Assembly (NCBI RefSeq): GCF_000145035.1
Contig: NC_014389.1
Coordinates: 62,001-126,000, forward strand
DNA: 64,000 bases
Source of the DNA: Butyrivibrio proteoclasticus B316
Lineage (GTDB): Bacteria > Bacillota > Clostridia > Lachnospirales > Lachnospiraceae
Reading direction: 5' to 3'
Below, one piece after another: positions 32,482-40,725 of the stretch. Both the position numbers and the translations under genes were made by a program. Each line of letters begins with the position of its first letter. Position 1 is the first letter of the stretch. The notes below the pieces were generated by a model that was not told where the DNA came from, searched no databases, and saw only the letters and a program-made list of their open reading frames with translations.

Positions 32482-33190
32482 ACTCTCCCTCCTCATCTCT
32501 GATGCTGGAAATTTCACCCTCAACATCTTCAGCAGCTCCAAATTTAAGCTTTTTGAATTTCTCTTTAGCTTTTGGGTATGCCTCATCAGGACTTCCTGCA
32601 CTTATATCGATAACGACTTTTGCTTTTATCTCAAATTCCACAGTGTAATTCTGGGTGTTTTCAGTGATAACGCAATAACAGTCAGACTCTGAATCATCAA
32701 GCATCTGTTGCAGGCTTTCGGCGTCGGATTCATCGTAAAAGACGGTCCTATCATCAGCTGGCACAAGCTTAACTTTATCTTCTTCTCTTTCCTGCTGCAC
32801 AAACAGTCCTTTGGTCATATTTCTTACAGAATATCTAACCTTTGGAGCAGTTCTGTTTTCGATGCGTCTTTCATTTGTTTCTAAGTTTCCTGTAAATACA
32901 CACCACTTGAGGTCACCTCTTAGATTTGCAACAAGTTCAAAAGGGATTTCCCCATTTCCGAATGGAGCATTCTTTTGATAGGTCTCATTAGCGATCTTGA
33001 GAGCTTCCTCTTTTGTAAGGCCACTTTTATACTGCCTCGCAAGCATCCCTCTGTATACCATATTACCTGTAGAATAACTGTATTCAACAGACTCGGTATC
33101 ATCAAAACAGATACTCTTACCGATCAGAGTGACATCTCCTATTGACAGGCGGTTACATTTATTACCGCAGCAATCATAATATACGCTCAT
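32462..33190 (-). CDS. Hypothetical protein
   Basis: 242 residues. N-terminal cysteines (YYDCCGNKC) and a C-terminal EFEIKAKVVIDISAGSPDEA segment typical of short beta-rich repeats. No domain identified. Confidence 0.6.
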   Translation of the reverse strand: MSVYYDCCGNKCNRLSIGDVTLIGKSICFDDTESVEYSYSTGNMVYRGMLARQYKSGLTKEEALKIANETYQKNAPFGNGEIPFELVANLRGDLKWCVFTGNLETNERRIENRTAPKVRYSVRNMTKGLFVQQEREEDKVKLVPADDRTVFYDESDAESLQQMLDDSESDCYCVITENTQNYTVEFEIKAKVVIDISAGSPDEAYPKAKEKFKKLKFGAAEDVEGEISSIRDEEGEFVYEKE

Positions 33191-33204
33191 TTTCTTCTCC
33201 TTCT

Positions 33205-33498
33205 TTAGGCAAATTCTTCTTCGCAGTATGTATCTGCTATAGCGCGGGCTTTTTCTGGATAACGCCAGTTCTTTCCCTCGTTTTCGTCTATCTTTTTGTA
33301 GATCTCCTTTGTGATCTTAGAAAGGACTTCTTCAGGGATATTTTTCTCAGCATCCTCCCCAAACTGTATATCAACACTGCTGTAGCAGGCAGCCTCATAT
33401 TCGTCGCCTTCGTACTCAAACTTAAATCTGTGACGGTCAGCTAAGAAATCACTGATACTTACACGGATGTGCCTTAATTTGAATTCATTTTTGTTCAT
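33205..33498 (-). CDS. Hypothetical protein
   Basis: 97 residues, MNKNEFKLRHIRVSISDFL. First gene of the unit. RBS AAAGGAGAATTAAATT. Confidence 0.6.
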   Translation of the reverse strand: MNKNEFKLRHIRVSISDFLADRHRFKFEYEGDEYEAACYSSVDIQFGEDAEKNIPEEVLSKITKEIYKKIDENEGKNWRYPEKARAIADTYCEEEFA

Positions 33499-33520
33499 AA
33501 TTTAATTCTCCTTTATTTAG

Positions 33521-33549
33521 CTAACATTAAATTTGTTTGTCTTATTATG
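33521..33549 (-). promoter_or_regulatory. Shared leader module promoter
   Basis: CATAAT (-10, 33549-33544), box AATGTTAG (33528-33521), RBS AAAGGAG. Confidence 0.6.
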
Positions 33550-33560
33550 GGATCTGGCGG

Positions 33561-33596
33561 TAAAAATAAAAGAGGCCTGCCGTAGCAAACCTCTTT
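33561..33596 (-). terminator. Hairpin terminator
   Basis: Arms AAGAGG and CCTCTT with an inner GC/GGC pairing, then TTTATTTTTA. Confidence 0.7.
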
Positions 33597-33607
33597 AAAA
33601 GTCTTAT

Positions 33608-34003
33608 TTAGTTTTCTTTTTTAGCTTCTTCGATAATACCCACTATAGCTTTTCTCAGTAGCTCTTGTGCTTTCACAAGCTTTCTGTGATCAGCAGCATC
33701 AATTTTTTCTGGAGCGATATCAAGGAGACTACCTATCTCTTTAATGATCTCAGCTGACTTATCCTGGATAAGCCTTGATATTCTTTCGTCTGCAGTTTCA
33801 TCTTCGATAAATCTGTCTGGTTCCATCATGAGCTGCGTTAAACTAAAGTGTTCCTCCTCTTCTTTAGTAAGAAGCCTGTCATAGCTGATAATATCATGAT
33901 ATTTTCCGCTTACAGAATCAAGTCGCGCTTTGAACCCTTCTTCAGGCTGACACCCAGGGGCACAACCTCTGAGTCTCATTCCATAATAATAAATTTTGCT
34001 CAT
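33608..34003 (-). CDS. Hypothetical protein
   Basis: 131 residues from MSKIYYYGMRLRGCAPG (RBS AAGGAGATAAAC); the frame remains open 64 codons upstream inside the previous gene. N-terminal RLRGCAPGCQPEEGF recurs in Lachnospiraceae elements; C-terminus helical. Unknown. Confidence 0.6.
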   Translation of the reverse strand: MSKIYYYGMRLRGCAPGCQPEEGFKARLDSVSGKYHDIISYDRLLTKEEEEHFSLTQLMMEPDRFIEDETADERISRLIQDKSAEIIKEIGSLLDIAPEKIDAADHRKLVKAQELLRKAIVGIIEEAKKEN

Positions 34004-34013
34004 GTTTATCTCC

Positions 34014-34676
34014 TTATAGTCTCTTGAAAGTTTCTTCAGAGCAGAATCTTCCGCTTTCCCCGGTAAGATCTGCCATGGAGTGGCCAATAGCAATGCTCTT
34101 GATATACTTAAGTTCTCTTGCCTTATTAAGTACAAGTTCCAAAGCATTAAGCTTTGCCTTAGAAGAGATTTCGGAGTATTTGATGGTAAATTCAAAGCCC
34201 TTTGGATAATTCTTTATCCTATCAAGCGCACTGTTAAGCTCTGATAAAGTCTCTTCATCAAAAAGTCTGTCTTTCTTCCAGGTGCCAGCCACATCATCTC
34301 CATTTCGGATCTCAAGTTCGATATCCTGACATGAAGGATGAAAATCTTCCTTAGGAATATTCCAGTACCTGTCATCCTCCCAGTAGTATTCGATTGAATA
34401 GAGTTTAGACCCCTTGAGCTCCTGGACAAGCTTTTCATAGGTATCTTCAGATATTTCATCATCACTCACAGGATCATTATCACCAATACCAAATTCAAGT
34501 CCCTTCCATCTAGCATCATATCGACCATTTTCTACGCCGTATTCAGATTCGCCGCACAATCTCACCTCGATAAGTTTGCCGCTCTCGCTTTTAAGAGTGA
34601 TAGAATCAACCTGCACTGTAGTCTTCTCTTTTATGGTATCAGGGATATTTGTCTTGAATCTAAAATATGCTCTCAT
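34014..34676 (-). CDS. Hypothetical protein
   Basis: 220 residues from MRAYFRFKTNIPDTIKE (RBS GAAAGGAAAGAAAT). Beta-rich N-terminal half. No family found. Confidence 0.6.
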   Translation of the reverse strand: MRAYFRFKTNIPDTIKEKTTVQVDSITLKSESGKLIEVRLCGESEYGVENGRYDARWKGLEFGIGDNDPVSDDEISEDTYEKLVQELKGSKLYSIEYYWEDDRYWNIPKEDFHPSCQDIELEIRNGDDVAGTWKKDRLFDEETLSELNSALDRIKNYPKGFEFTIKYSEISSKAKLNALELVLNKARELKYIKSIAIGHSMADLTGESGRFCSEETFKRL

Positions 34677-34693
34677 ATTTCTTTCCTTTCTAA

Positions 34694-34723
34694 CTATCAT
34701 TAACAACAATCATGTCTATTATG
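34694..34723 (-). promoter_or_regulatory. Shared leader module promoter
   Basis: CATAAT (-10, 34723-34718), box AATGATAG (34701-34694), RBS AGAAAGGAAAG. Confidence 0.6.
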
Positions 34724-34736
34724 TAAATATGTGAAC

Positions 34737-34769
34737 AAAATAAAAGAAGCCCCTTATAAAAGGAGCTTC
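34737..34769 (-). terminator. Hairpin terminator
   Basis: Arms GAAGCTCC and GGGGCTTC followed by TTTTATTTTG. Confidence 0.75.
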
Positions 34770-34776
34770 CTGCTAT

Positions 34777-35091
34777 TTAGTTTCTGTTGTATGCATATCC
34801 AAGTGCTTCATCGAGATAGAAATAATAATACTCATATTCTTCAGGGAATTCTATACGCATTTCTCTGTCAAGCTGCGTAAAGATCTCATGAACAAGTATC
34901 TCTTTGTCGATTACCTTAAGATAGCTCTCTGCTGTTACTTCACCATCGTCCAGGTAAGGATTGTAGTAAAACTGGTTATCTCCTATCTGGCAGACAACGC
35001 CGGAACACCCATGGTCAAGATCGCCATCAACTATTTTAATGACGTTCTTTTCAAGACCTTCAATGACCATTTCTTTTGTTATTGTATGCAT
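34777..35091 (-). CDS. Hypothetical acidic protein
   Basis: 104 residues; ends with an EYYYFYLDEALGYAYNRN aromatic segment. Overlaps the 3' end of the upstream gene by 13 nt. Unknown. Confidence 0.6.
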   Translation of the reverse strand: MHTITKEMVIEGLEKNVIKIVDGDLDHGCSGVVCQIGDNQFYYNPYLDDGEVTAESYLKVIDKEILVHEIFTQLDREMRIEFPEEYEYYYFYLDEALGYAYNRN

Positions 35092-35804
35092 TTTAAAACC
35101 TCATTCCTTTTGGCATTAGTTATCATCTCTGCGTTAGATACAAGTGACAGCACTTTATCGTTCAGAACGCTTAGCTCCTTTGTTTTAGCATTTACCTCTT
35201 TGAGCAGGTCACTGCCTACAAGGTTCTTTTTAGCGTTCTGCATATTATCCATGGCCATCAGTATACACTGACTGATTATAAGAAGTTCATCATCAGAAAT
35301 GTTATTCATATTGCCTCCATTTGAAGAGTTTTCTTCATTATAACACGCTCTTACCTTATGGAGCATTGATTCAAGCGTTTCTGATGGGCTGAATACTATG
35401 TGGCATTCATGTGGATGAAGAATTGCTTCCTGCATTTCTTTAACAATGGTCAGTACAACATTTCTTTCGCTTTCGTTATTGCTTATAGCTTTTGCAACAT
35501 CCTCAATACTTGCAGCCTGCATTCTGGGATCCTCAAGCATCTCTGAGTCGCAGTGCCATTCGCGGAAATCTTCCATAAGGGCAACCACCTGCTCTGCCAG
35601 TTCATAAGCTGTTCCGAGAATATAATTTTCGATCCTGCTTACAAGTTCCTCAGGGCCAAGCCTTTCTGTGTGATGAGGACACGCCTCAAAATCTACATCG
35701 GTAATTTCCTTCATGCAGTGGCCACAAAGTGTCATCTGGTTATTTTCATCAGGAGCAAGATTTTTGCACCCCTTACATCTTTGATTAGCATCCTGTCTAA
35801 ACAT
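35079..35804 (-). CDS. Zinc-ribbon protein, possibly two fused genes
   Basis: 241 residues. N-terminal CKGC and CGHC pairs form a probable zinc ribbon. At residue 166 an internal ATG (MNNISDDELLII, position 35309) has a perfect GGAGG 6 nt upstream, so a 76-residue second product may be made. The residues before it (EENSSNGGN) look like read-through linker, which suggests two genes fused by loss of a stop. Confidence 0.55.
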   Translation of the reverse strand: MFRQDANQRCKGCKNLAPDENNQMTLCGHCMKEITDVDFEACPHHTERLGPEELVSRIENYILGTAYELAEQVVALMEDFREWHCDSEMLEDPRMQAASIEDVAKAISNNESERNVVLTIVKEMQEAILHPHECHIVFSPSETLESMLHKVRACYNEENSSNGGNMNNISDDELLIISQCILMAMDNMQNAKKNLVGSDLLKEVNAKTKELSVLNDKVLSLVSNAEMITNAKRNEVLKCIQ

Positions 35805-35814
35805 TTTGTTCTCC

Positions 35815-36108
35815 TTATTTTGTAATAAAGTTGTATCCTTCTTTACATCTGATCTCCGAGAAAGTCATATCGCATATTGACCAGCTAAAGATCGTTCTTT
35901 TCTCAGTTGTTTTATGAAGACTCCTTTCCAGAACCTTCATATCGACGTAAAAGTCATCTTCCTTGCTGCCAGCCTGCTTTCCATGATTTTCTATCGCGTC
36001 CTTAAGGGCGCTTTTATAAGTCTTTTCACTTACTTCTATTTTTGATGTAAAGCTATCTGCGAGCATGGTTTCTATAAAGAATCTCTTTGTTTTTACTCTT
36101 TTAGCCAT
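35815..36108 (-). CDS. Hypothetical protein
   Basis: 97 residues, basic N-terminus (MAKRVKTKRFFIE). Closely follows the gene at 36111. Unknown function. Confidence 0.6.
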   Translation of the reverse strand: MAKRVKTKRFFIETMLADSFTSKIEVSEKTYKSALKDAIENHGKQAGSKEDDFYVDMKVLERSLHKTTEKRTIFSWSICDMTFSEIRCKEGYNFITK

Positions 36109-36110
36109 GT

Positions 36111-36311
36111 TTAGTCCTCGCTGATATGTATGACCAGGCTATTATCTGCAACTGTTGCACCTCTTACGATGCAGTTAGGCTCAACAGGCCTGATATTCCA
36201 GTCCACTACAGAACCTTTAAAAACCTCGTTAAAATTATGGTTTCCATCCTCTTTCTTTACTACAAGCTGTGTATCGTTATCGATATACATAAGAAATCCG
36301 TCAAGTTTCAT
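36111..36311 (-). CDS. Small hypothetical protein
   Basis: 66 residues, beta-rich. First gene of the unit; RBS AAAGGAGATAAATC. Confidence 0.6.
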   Translation of the reverse strand: MKLDGFLMYIDNDTQLVVKKEDGNHNFNEVFKGSVVDWNIRPVEPNCIVRGATVADNSLVIHISED

Positions 36312-36331
36312 GATTTATCTCCTTTCTTTAG

Positions 36332-36360
36332 TTGACATTATAAATATTTCCTGTATTATG
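36332..36360 (-). promoter_or_regulatory. Shared leader module promoter
   Basis: CATAAT (-10, 36360-36355), box AATGTCAA (36339-36332), then CTAAAGAAAGGAG. Confidence 0.6.
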
Positions 36361-36408
36361 GCCCGCATCAGAATAAATAAATCAAGGGCTTCAGCTCTGG
36401 TTTTGAGT

Positions 36409-36447
36409 AAAATAAAAGGACCGCCATGGTATAGTCATGGCGGTCCC
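36409..36447 (-). terminator. Hairpin terminator
   Basis: Perfect arms GGACCGCCATGA and (T)CATGGCGGTCC followed by TTTTATTTT. Confidence 0.85.
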
Positions 36448-36457
36448 TATCAACTTA

Positions 36458-36886
36458 TCATCCCTTGAAATAACTACTTCTGTCCTTATTCTTATCCCAG
36501 CCCGGGTAGTATTTATCCCACCACTCAGTATTCTGCCAGTCATGTTCTATTACGGCACCATCACTTCTTAAATAATATGCCGGTTCCTTCTTAAGCCACG
36601 ACTTCCAGTCTTTTTCTGTTGTTTTTTCAAACTGTTCTCCAGTAAGATGAAGATCAGCTCCAGAAAACCAGTCGGCCCATTCTTTAACTGAATCAAACTC
36701 GCAGTAGATGTCATAGACATGATGTTTTTCGTATTCCTTTGCAAATGTAAGGAACTCTTTAGCTGCTTCACCACACATCTTTACAGCTGCATAGAAGCCC
36801 TCACGATAAGCTTTTGATAAATGAAGTTCTCTTGGCTCAGTTCTTCCAAGCCTTTCTAAGAATGATTCTACTAAATAATTATCCAT
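36458..36886 (-). CDS. Hypothetical protein
   Basis: 142 residues, tryptophan-rich C-terminus (DWQNTEWWDKYYPGWDKN). RBS AAGGATAATAAC. No family recognised. Confidence 0.6.
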   Translation of the reverse strand: MDNYLVESFLERLGRTEPRELHLSKAYREGFYAAVKMCGEAAKEFLTFAKEYEKHHVYDIYCEFDSVKEWADWFSGADLHLTGEQFEKTTEKDWKSWLKKEPAYYLRSDGAVIEHDWQNTEWWDKYYPGWDKNKDRSSYFKG

Positions 36887-36948
36887 GTTATTATCCTTCT
36901 GTTTTATTATTTTCTACTTCTTTTACATGTCATTATTATTATTCCATT

Positions 36949-37113
36949 TCAATAATTGATACACGGACGAAGCTTACATACAGGTATCTTTTTATGCCAG
37001 GTAAGCTGATCAGCGCAGCGGATATAAGCTATCCCATCAATCACCTTACTTACATAGACCAGGGTATTTTTACTGTAAGCGAACGTTCCGCTTAGTATTC
37101 CTTCCTTATTCAT
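36949..37113 (-). CDS. Small hypothetical protein
   Basis: 54 residues from MNKEGILSGTFAYSKN (RBS AAGGAGAATAAG); the frame is open 19 codons further inside the previous gene. Confidence 0.55.
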   Translation of the reverse strand: MNKEGILSGTFAYSKNTLVYVSKVIDGIAYIRCADQLTWHKKIPVCKLRPCINY

Positions 37114-37123
37114 CTTATTCTCC

Positions 37124-37408
37124 TTACTTTGTGAATGCTCCGAAATCAAGGACCATGTCTGCTGCCTCAAAGAAGCTGCAGAAATTTACGAGCTCATTCC
37201 TCTGCTGGTTAAGAACCTTGAGTGTTGGCATAAAGTAACACATATCGCCGCACATCTTAAAGTTTTCAACTGCTTCTTCCTCTCTGCCTTTTATGGTCAG
37301 CCACTCAGATGAAACAAAAGAGTAATCCTTAAAGCTCTTTCTGTCGGTGTCATAGACAAATCCTGTAACCTTGTCTGTAGCACCTTTGTAGTACGTATTG
37401 ATTAACAT
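37124..37408 (-). CDS. Hypothetical protein
   Basis: 94 residues, MLINTYYKGATDKVTG; first gene of its unit. No motif. Confidence 0.6.
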   Translation of the reverse strand: MLINTYYKGATDKVTGFVYDTDRKSFKDYSFVSSEWLTIKGREEEAVENFKMCGDMCYFMPTLKVLNQQRNELVNFCSFFEAADMVLDFGAFTK

Positions 37409-37429
37409 GTTATTTTCCTCTTTCCCATT

Positions 37430-37458
37430 CTGACATTAAAATAATTTACTTGATTATG
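37430..37458 (-). promoter_or_regulatory. Shared leader module promoter
   Basis: CATAAT (-10, 37458-37453), box AATGTCAG (37437-37430), RBS AAAGAGG. Confidence 0.6.
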
Positions 37459-37470
37459 GTTTATGCCGGC

Positions 37471-37511
37471 GCAAATAAAAACAGAGAGGTTAGTATTTGA
37501 AACCTCTCTGT
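37471..37511 (-). terminator. Hairpin terminator
   Basis: Perfect arms ACAGAGAGGTTT and (A)AACCTCTCTGT followed by TTTTATTTG. Confidence 0.85.
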
Positions 37512-37552
37512 TTCATTATTGTCAAGATAGCTAAATAAATCTTTGTTTCTAC

Positions 37553-38302
37553 TTATGCAATCTTATTATTATCCCGTAATTCTTCAATGAAAGCCTTGCG
37601 TCTTTCAAACCAGGCTTTTGTAAACAGCATTGGCGTGTACCAGTAGCTGCTGTTATCATCTACAAAAAGAGGATTCCCTGTATAAGGTTCTGCCAGTGAA
37701 TCACCATGTACGACTACAGCCGGGCATCCAATAATAGCAAGCTGCACAAACGCCATATAGACTGCAGTAATATCGACGTCCTGACCAACTGCGATCATCT
37801 GTGTTTTTGGATCATATCCAGCATCTCTTAATGCCTGAGCACTTGCAATAAGCATTGCTCCTCCTCCAACAGCAGGATCCAGTGTCGTCACATAGCCGTG
37901 ATCTTTGATATCCTTCTCAGGAGAATCAAAAGTCATCTGAGCCATCATCTCGCATACATGATATGGAGTAAATATCTGTCCCCAGGCTCTTTCTCCCATT
38001 GAAAGCTTCATATACATGTCACCGAGGAAATCCTGATTAGGATCTTCGTTAAGAGCCATCATAAGATATGCAAGAAGCTTCGCGGGAATCTCTTTTCCTC
38101 CAAGGCGCTCTTCGCACTTATAATACTTTTCTTCTCTTTCCTGCCTTACATTATATCTTGGCTCTGTCTGATTGCTTAAAGTGCACGCAAACATCTCCAT
38201 CAAGATGCCCCAAGCCTCTTTCTTATTAAGGCCCTTATTGTAGCACATACTCTCGAATTCCTTCTGAAATTCTTTTTTGTAATCCATTTTAGTCTCTTTC
38301 AT
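37553..38302 (-). CDS. Truncated-looking N6 adenine DNA methylase
   Basis: 249 residues. GQIFTPYHVCEMMAQM near 108 and LDPAVGGGAMLIASAQAL near 142 are the pre-motif and motif I of HsdM-type gamma-class methylases; AVGQDVD follows. The catalytic NPPY is replaced by NPLF near 210 and the protein ends soon after. No specificity or restriction subunit is adjacent. Probably binds SAM; activity doubtful. Confidence 0.65.
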   Translation of the reverse strand: MKETKMDYKKEFQKEFESMCYNKGLNKKEAWGILMEMFACTLSNQTEPRYNVRQEREEKYYKCEERLGGKEIPAKLLAYLMMALNEDPNQDFLGDMYMKLSMGERAWGQIFTPYHVCEMMAQMTFDSPEKDIKDHGYVTTLDPAVGGGAMLIASAQALRDAGYDPKTQMIAVGQDVDITAVYMAFVQLAIIGCPAVVVHGDSLAEPYTGNPLFVDDNSSYWYTPMLFTKAWFERRKAFIEELRDNNKIA

Positions 38303-38344
38303 GTTATTATCCTTATTTGATCTGGCGTTAACAGTTACAAGGAT

Positions 38345-38350
38345 AATATG
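38345..38350 (-). promoter_or_regulatory. -10 box in a degenerate leader module
   Basis: CATATT at 38350-38345 with a poorly conserved box (AACGCCAG) downstream. Confidence 0.35.
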
Positions 38351-38363
38351 TTTAATTTAGGAT

Positions 38364-38403
38364 AAAATAAAATAGGAGTCCTGCTAAAAGCAGAAACTCC
38401 TAT
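38364..38403 (-). terminator. Hairpin terminator
   Basis: Arms ATAGGAGT(T)TCTGCT and AGCAGGACTCCTAT followed by TTTATTTTATCC. Ends the ligA transcript. Confidence 0.85.
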
Positions 38404-38408
38404 TAAGA

Positions 38409-40646
38409 TTATTTTTCTATGCTATTCCCTAATGAGATGTTGCCAAGATATGCCATAGCGCGATATTCCTGTTCTGAAATGATCTTCACTCCAAGTTCTT
38501 TGGCCTTCTTATTCTTTCCAGAAGAAGATGTAGTGTCATTATTGATCAGATAGCTTGTCTTTGCTGAAACAGTTCCGGATACCTTACCACCAAGTGACTC
38601 GATCTCATCTTCTAAAAGCTTTCTTGGCTTGTAGTTTTCAAAAGAACCTGTAACTACAAATGTGAGGCCTTCAAGAGAACTGGCACCTGCTGCCTTTTCC
38701 TCAATAAAAAGGATATCAACAGCATCAAGAAGATCTACATACTTCTGAGCTGTATGGTCTTTATCTGGAATGCCTAAATCCAAGATACTCTGGCAAAAGT
38801 CATTGAGAGTCTTCTTAATAACATCGCCAAATCCTTCGATCTTACTAAAGTCATATCCAGCCTTGTACATCTCAAGGAGTCTTCCGAAATAGTTAGCTTC
38901 CTTGCCGTCGAACTTTTCGATTGCCTTCTTTAAAAGCTTAGCCTGGCCATGTCCAACATTAGGAAGACCAAACGATGCCAACACTCTGATAAAGTCAGAT
39001 GTTCTTGACTTATCAATAGCAGTAACGAGGTTCTCTACGCTTTTTTCTGACCAGCCATCCTCATTCTCAAGATGTATTTCAGGCTTCCCGAGCTTTGCAA
39101 ATACTCCATCTTCATGCCACTTTTCCGCCTGGAAATATAATGAAGCAGGTGCTGATGCATTGATATATCCCTTTGAATCAAGGAATCTTATCGATTCGAT
39201 TGAAAGCCCCTCGATATTCATCTGGTCTCTTCCGACAAAATAATCCAACTGCTGGATAGCACGCTCTTTGCAGTTATCATTGGAACAGAAGTAATCCGTA
39301 CTTCCAAGGTTAACAATAGGAGAACCACAGAACGGACACACAGTTGGTACTTCAAAGAGCCTTTCAGGTTCCTTGTATATAGTCTCTGTAAGCTTGGGGA
39401 TGATCTCTCCTGACTTAAAGATTCCATATACTCCACCGATTCCGATATGGCGCTCTCTTATGTAATCCATGTTGTGAAGAGTTACACGGGATACTGAAGT
39501 GCCGCACATCTGAAGAGGCTCTCCAGTCTCATCGTCACATACAACAGCTGTGAAGGTAAGCTTGCCTGTTCTTCCAAGAGCTACATCAATATCAGTTACT
39601 CTTGCCTTCTGTTCCTTCTGAGGATACTTATAGGCAATGTGGCCTGGAATGTACTTACTTGATGTAGAGAAGTCATCCTGGTGTTCTATAACATCGATCT
39701 TGACAACAGCGCCATCGATGTCATATCCAAATCTTCCATCCTTGTGAGTCTCATACTCATCAATAAGAGCCTCAACTTCTTCAAAAGTCCTGGCAAATCC
39801 GCAGATAGCTGTCTTAAAGCCATCTTTTTTAAGGATCTGCATTGCTTCATACTGGGTTCTTGTGAGGATATCTCTTGTAGCTCCCTCGACTTTCTGGACT
39901 CTGAAGATAAACATATTGAGCCCTCTTTCCTTAACGAGGACTGCTTCTTTCTGTCTGAGTGTTCCTGCAGCAAGATTTCTTGGATTGGCAGCAGGCTTTC
40001 TTCCAGCTTTCACTTCTTTTTCATTGAACTTTTCAAAGTTCTCATGCTTCATATAGATCTCACCACGCACCTGGAAGGAATCTCCGTACAGGTCATGAGA
40101 TAAAAAGAGTCTTTTTGGAACATCAGGGATCTGCAGTACATTTTCTGTAACATCTTCGCCAATGATGCCGTTACCTCTTGTCTCAGCAAGCACAAGATCA
40201 TAGCAGACACAGTTAGCCTCATCATAAGGCTCAGTATCATTGGTCTTATAGCGGAGTGTACAGGAAAGACCGTCAATCTTCTCTTCAACGGTAAAACCCG
40301 CATCAGGGTAGTTTGTCTTAACATTTTCCATCCACTCTTTTACTGATTCTTTATTAAAAACATCCTCTATTGAGAGCATTGGTACGTCGTGAGTAACCTT
40401 CGAGAACTTACTCGAAGCAGTTCCTCCGATCACCTGGCTGATAGAATCATCCGTAACCCAGGAAGGATTCTTTTTCTCACAGGCCTTAAGCTGCACCATC
40501 AGCATGTCATATTCATGATCAGAAACTTTTGGAGCATCGTCATCATAATATGCTCTGGCAAGATCCATGAGCTTATTTTTAAGCTTTTCATAATCTTTTT
40601 TAGAAAGCTGCTCGCCAAGTGCTGTATTTAATTCAATCTCGTTCAT
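38409..40646 (-). CDS. ligA: NAD-dependent DNA ligase LigA
   Basis: 745 residues, slightly longer than usual bacterial LigA (about 670). The adenylation motif EEKIDGLS gives K123-x-D-G. A four-cysteine zinc finger (CPFCG...CSNDNC) lies near 435-460, helix-hairpin-helix segments follow, and a BRCT domain (LTFVVTGSF ... LGVKIISEQEY) closes the protein. It seals nicks during replication and repair. Monocistronic, driven by the leader module. Probably an element-borne copy beside the chromosomal one (inference). Confidence 0.95.
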   Translation of the reverse strand: MNEIELNTALGEQLSKKDYEKLKNKLMDLARAYYDDDAPKVSDHEYDMLMVQLKACEKKNPSWVTDDSISQVIGGTASSKFSKVTHDVPMLSIEDVFNKESVKEWMENVKTNYPDAGFTVEEKIDGLSCTLRYKTNDTEPYDEANCVCYDLVLAETRGNGIIGEDVTENVLQIPDVPKRLFLSHDLYGDSFQVRGEIYMKHENFEKFNEKEVKAGRKPAANPRNLAAGTLRQKEAVLVKERGLNMFIFRVQKVEGATRDILTRTQYEAMQILKKDGFKTAICGFARTFEEVEALIDEYETHKDGRFGYDIDGAVVKIDVIEHQDDFSTSSKYIPGHIAYKYPQKEQKARVTDIDVALGRTGKLTFTAVVCDDETGEPLQMCGTSVSRVTLHNMDYIRERHIGIGGVYGIFKSGEIIPKLTETIYKEPERLFEVPTVCPFCGSPIVNLGSTDYFCSNDNCKERAIQQLDYFVGRDQMNIEGLSIESIRFLDSKGYINASAPASLYFQAEKWHEDGVFAKLGKPEIHLENEDGWSEKSVENLVTAIDKSRTSDFIRVLASFGLPNVGHGQAKLLKKAIEKFDGKEANYFGRLLEMYKAGYDFSKIEGFGDVIKKTLNDFCQSILDLGIPDKDHTAQKYVDLLDAVDILFIEEKAAGASSLEGLTFVVTGSFENYKPRKLLEDEIESLGGKVSGTVSAKTSYLINNDTTSSSGKNKKAKELGVKIISEQEYRAMAYLGNISLGNSIEK

Positions 40647-40665
40647 ACCTATTATCCTTTCTTAA

Positions 40666-40696
40666 CCGTCATTTTTATAGATACGATATAAGTATG
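40666..40696 (-). promoter_or_regulatory. Shared leader module promoter of ligA
   Basis: CATACT (-10, 40696-40691), box AATGACGG (40673-40666), RBS AAGAAAGGATAAT. The upstream terminator hairpin has been replaced by the right end of a TnpB element. Confidence 0.55.
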
Positions 40697-40725
40697 TCTT
40701 TTTCTGGTCAAAATAAAATGTATTG

